DNA of 64,000 nt, taken from positions 1-64,000 of the forward strand of contig JAIXHQ010000012.1 of NCBI GenBank assembly GCA_030145715.1. Direction: 5' to 3'. The stretch comes from Sphingopyxis sp. GTDB lineage: Bacteria; Pseudomonadota; Alphaproteobacteria; Sphingomonadales; Sphingomonadaceae. This document shows positions 63,448-64,000 of this stretch, one piece after another. Made by a program: the position numbers and the translations under genes. The stretch's first letter is position 1. The number at the start of each line of letters is the position of its first letter. The notes beneath the pieces were generated by a model that did not search any database, was not told the DNA's origin, and saw nothing but the letters and a program-made list of their open reading frames with translations.

Positions 63448-64000
63448 ATGCTGGCGCTGGTGCGCGGCGCGCTGAAAACGCCCGAGGAGCCGCATATCCG
63501 CGTCGGCGCCGACGCCTGGCCGGTGCGCGTGGTGCGCCATGCCCAGTCGCGCCGATACCGCCTGGTCTTTGATGCAGCGCGCGGCGAATTCCGGCTGACG
63601 GTTCCGCGCCGGACCAACGAGCGCGCGGCGCTGAAATGGGCGGCGGAGCAACAGGCGTGGCTGGCCGAACAGGTCGGCAAGGCCGCGCTGCCGGTGGTCG
63701 TCGGCCCCGGCGCGTCGGTGCCGTTTCGCGGCGTCGACCGCCATATCGACTGGGCGGCGACCGCCCCGCGCGCGATCCGGGTCGAGGGCGACAGGCTGTG
63801 CGTCGGCGGCCCCGCCGAAACGGTCGGGCGGCGGATCGAACGCTGGATGAAAGGCCAGGCGCTGGACCTGATGGAGCGCGAAAGCCGCGCCATCGCGACG
63901 ATGGCGGGCCTGTCGGTCGGCCGCGTCGGGGTCGGCGATCCCCGCAGCCGCTGGGGCAGTTGTTCGCATGGCGGCGACCTGCGCTATAGCTGGCGGCTGG
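63448..64000 (+). CDS. YgjP-like metallopeptidase (DUF45), cut by window end
   Basis: The first 184 codons of an M48/YgjP-type protein (VRHAQSRRYRLVFDAARG, EFRLTVPRRTNERAAL, and RSRWGSCSHGGDLRYSWRL). The expected HExxH zinc motif lies just beyond the window edge and so cannot be seen. The start ATG is one base after the YcgN stop. Homologues act as soluble zinc proteins of unclear substrate. Confidence 0.88.
   Translation, partial: MLALVRGALKTPEEPHIRVGADAWPVRVVRHAQSRRYRLVFDAARGEFRLTVPRRTNERAALKWAAEQQAWLAEQVGKAALPVVVGPGASVPFRGVDRHIDWAATAPRAIRVEGDRLCVGGPAETVGRRIERWMKGQALDLMERESRAIATMAGLSVGRVGVGDPRSRWGSCSHGGDLRYSWRL

Overview
The window is GC-rich, densely packed bacterial chromosome. Gene content points to an alphaproteobacterium of the Sphingomonadales, most like Sphingopyxis or a close relative: MipZ and DivK for cell-cycle control, lptB next to rpoN, a DUF3576-leuS-lptE-holA block, MmcB, COQ9, a large TonB-dependent receptor, DUF3572 and a zinc-free L36. 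The genus is my inference from gene order and protein style; no 16S rRNA gene is present. I found no rRNA, tRNA, CRISPR array or prophage.

Layout. 0-0.7 kb: a cut-off IS5-family element inserted in the remains of an IS3-family transposase. 0.7-4 kb (minus): an acyltransferase (FabD-like) overlapping a fused E1 alpha/beta thiamine-diphosphate dehydrogenase. 4.1-11.5 kb (plus): a tightly overlapping MoxR-type cluster (DUF4129, DUF4350, MoxR ATPase, DUF58, SpoIIM-like, RDD), then a nitroreductase and a lipoprotein. 11.7-18.6 kb: lipoprotein, gyrB, RlpA, glutaminase, YggS, ThiE-like protein and a secreted or outer-membrane protein. 18.9-23.6 kb: DUF3576, leuS, lptE, holA. 23.7-31 kb (minus): TonB-dependent receptor, PdeM nuclease, a double retropepsin-like protease and the Lhr-type helicase of the ligase-associated DNA damage response. 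31.2-36 kb (minus): rpmG, tonB, gltX, nadE, divK. 36-45.9 kb (mostly plus): DUF3572, HAD, RidA, a FemAB/GNAT-like protein, a Sel1-like protein and panC (both minus), mipZ, phosphomannomutase, lptB, rpoN, rpmJ, HAD. 45.9-53.2 kb: oligopeptidase B, aminopeptidase P, thioesterase, ribD-ribE with small membrane proteins. 53.2-58 kb (minus): mmcB, ssb, feoB-feoA, COQ9, EamA transporter. 58.2-64 kb: Old Yellow Enzyme, ribH and a RibBX-type ribB (minus), an ankyrin protein, SCO, YcgN and a YgjP-like metallopeptidase cut by the window end.

How the genes work together. Riboflavin synthesis is split into ribD-ribE (plus, about 51-53 kb) and ribBX-ribH (minus, about 60-61.6 kb). The RibBX protein carries an N-terminal helix-turn-helix domain and a C-terminal GTP cyclohydrolase II domain without its zinc cysteines. 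Its promoter holds a perfect inverted repeat exactly between the -35 and -10 boxes, and the predicted transcript is leaderless. An enzyme that represses its own gene is the most interesting hypothesis in the window. Envelope functions (LptB, LptE, RlpA, TonB, TonB-dependent receptor) and genome upkeep (GyrB, HolA, SSB, MmcB, Lhr helicase, PdeM) make up much of the rest.
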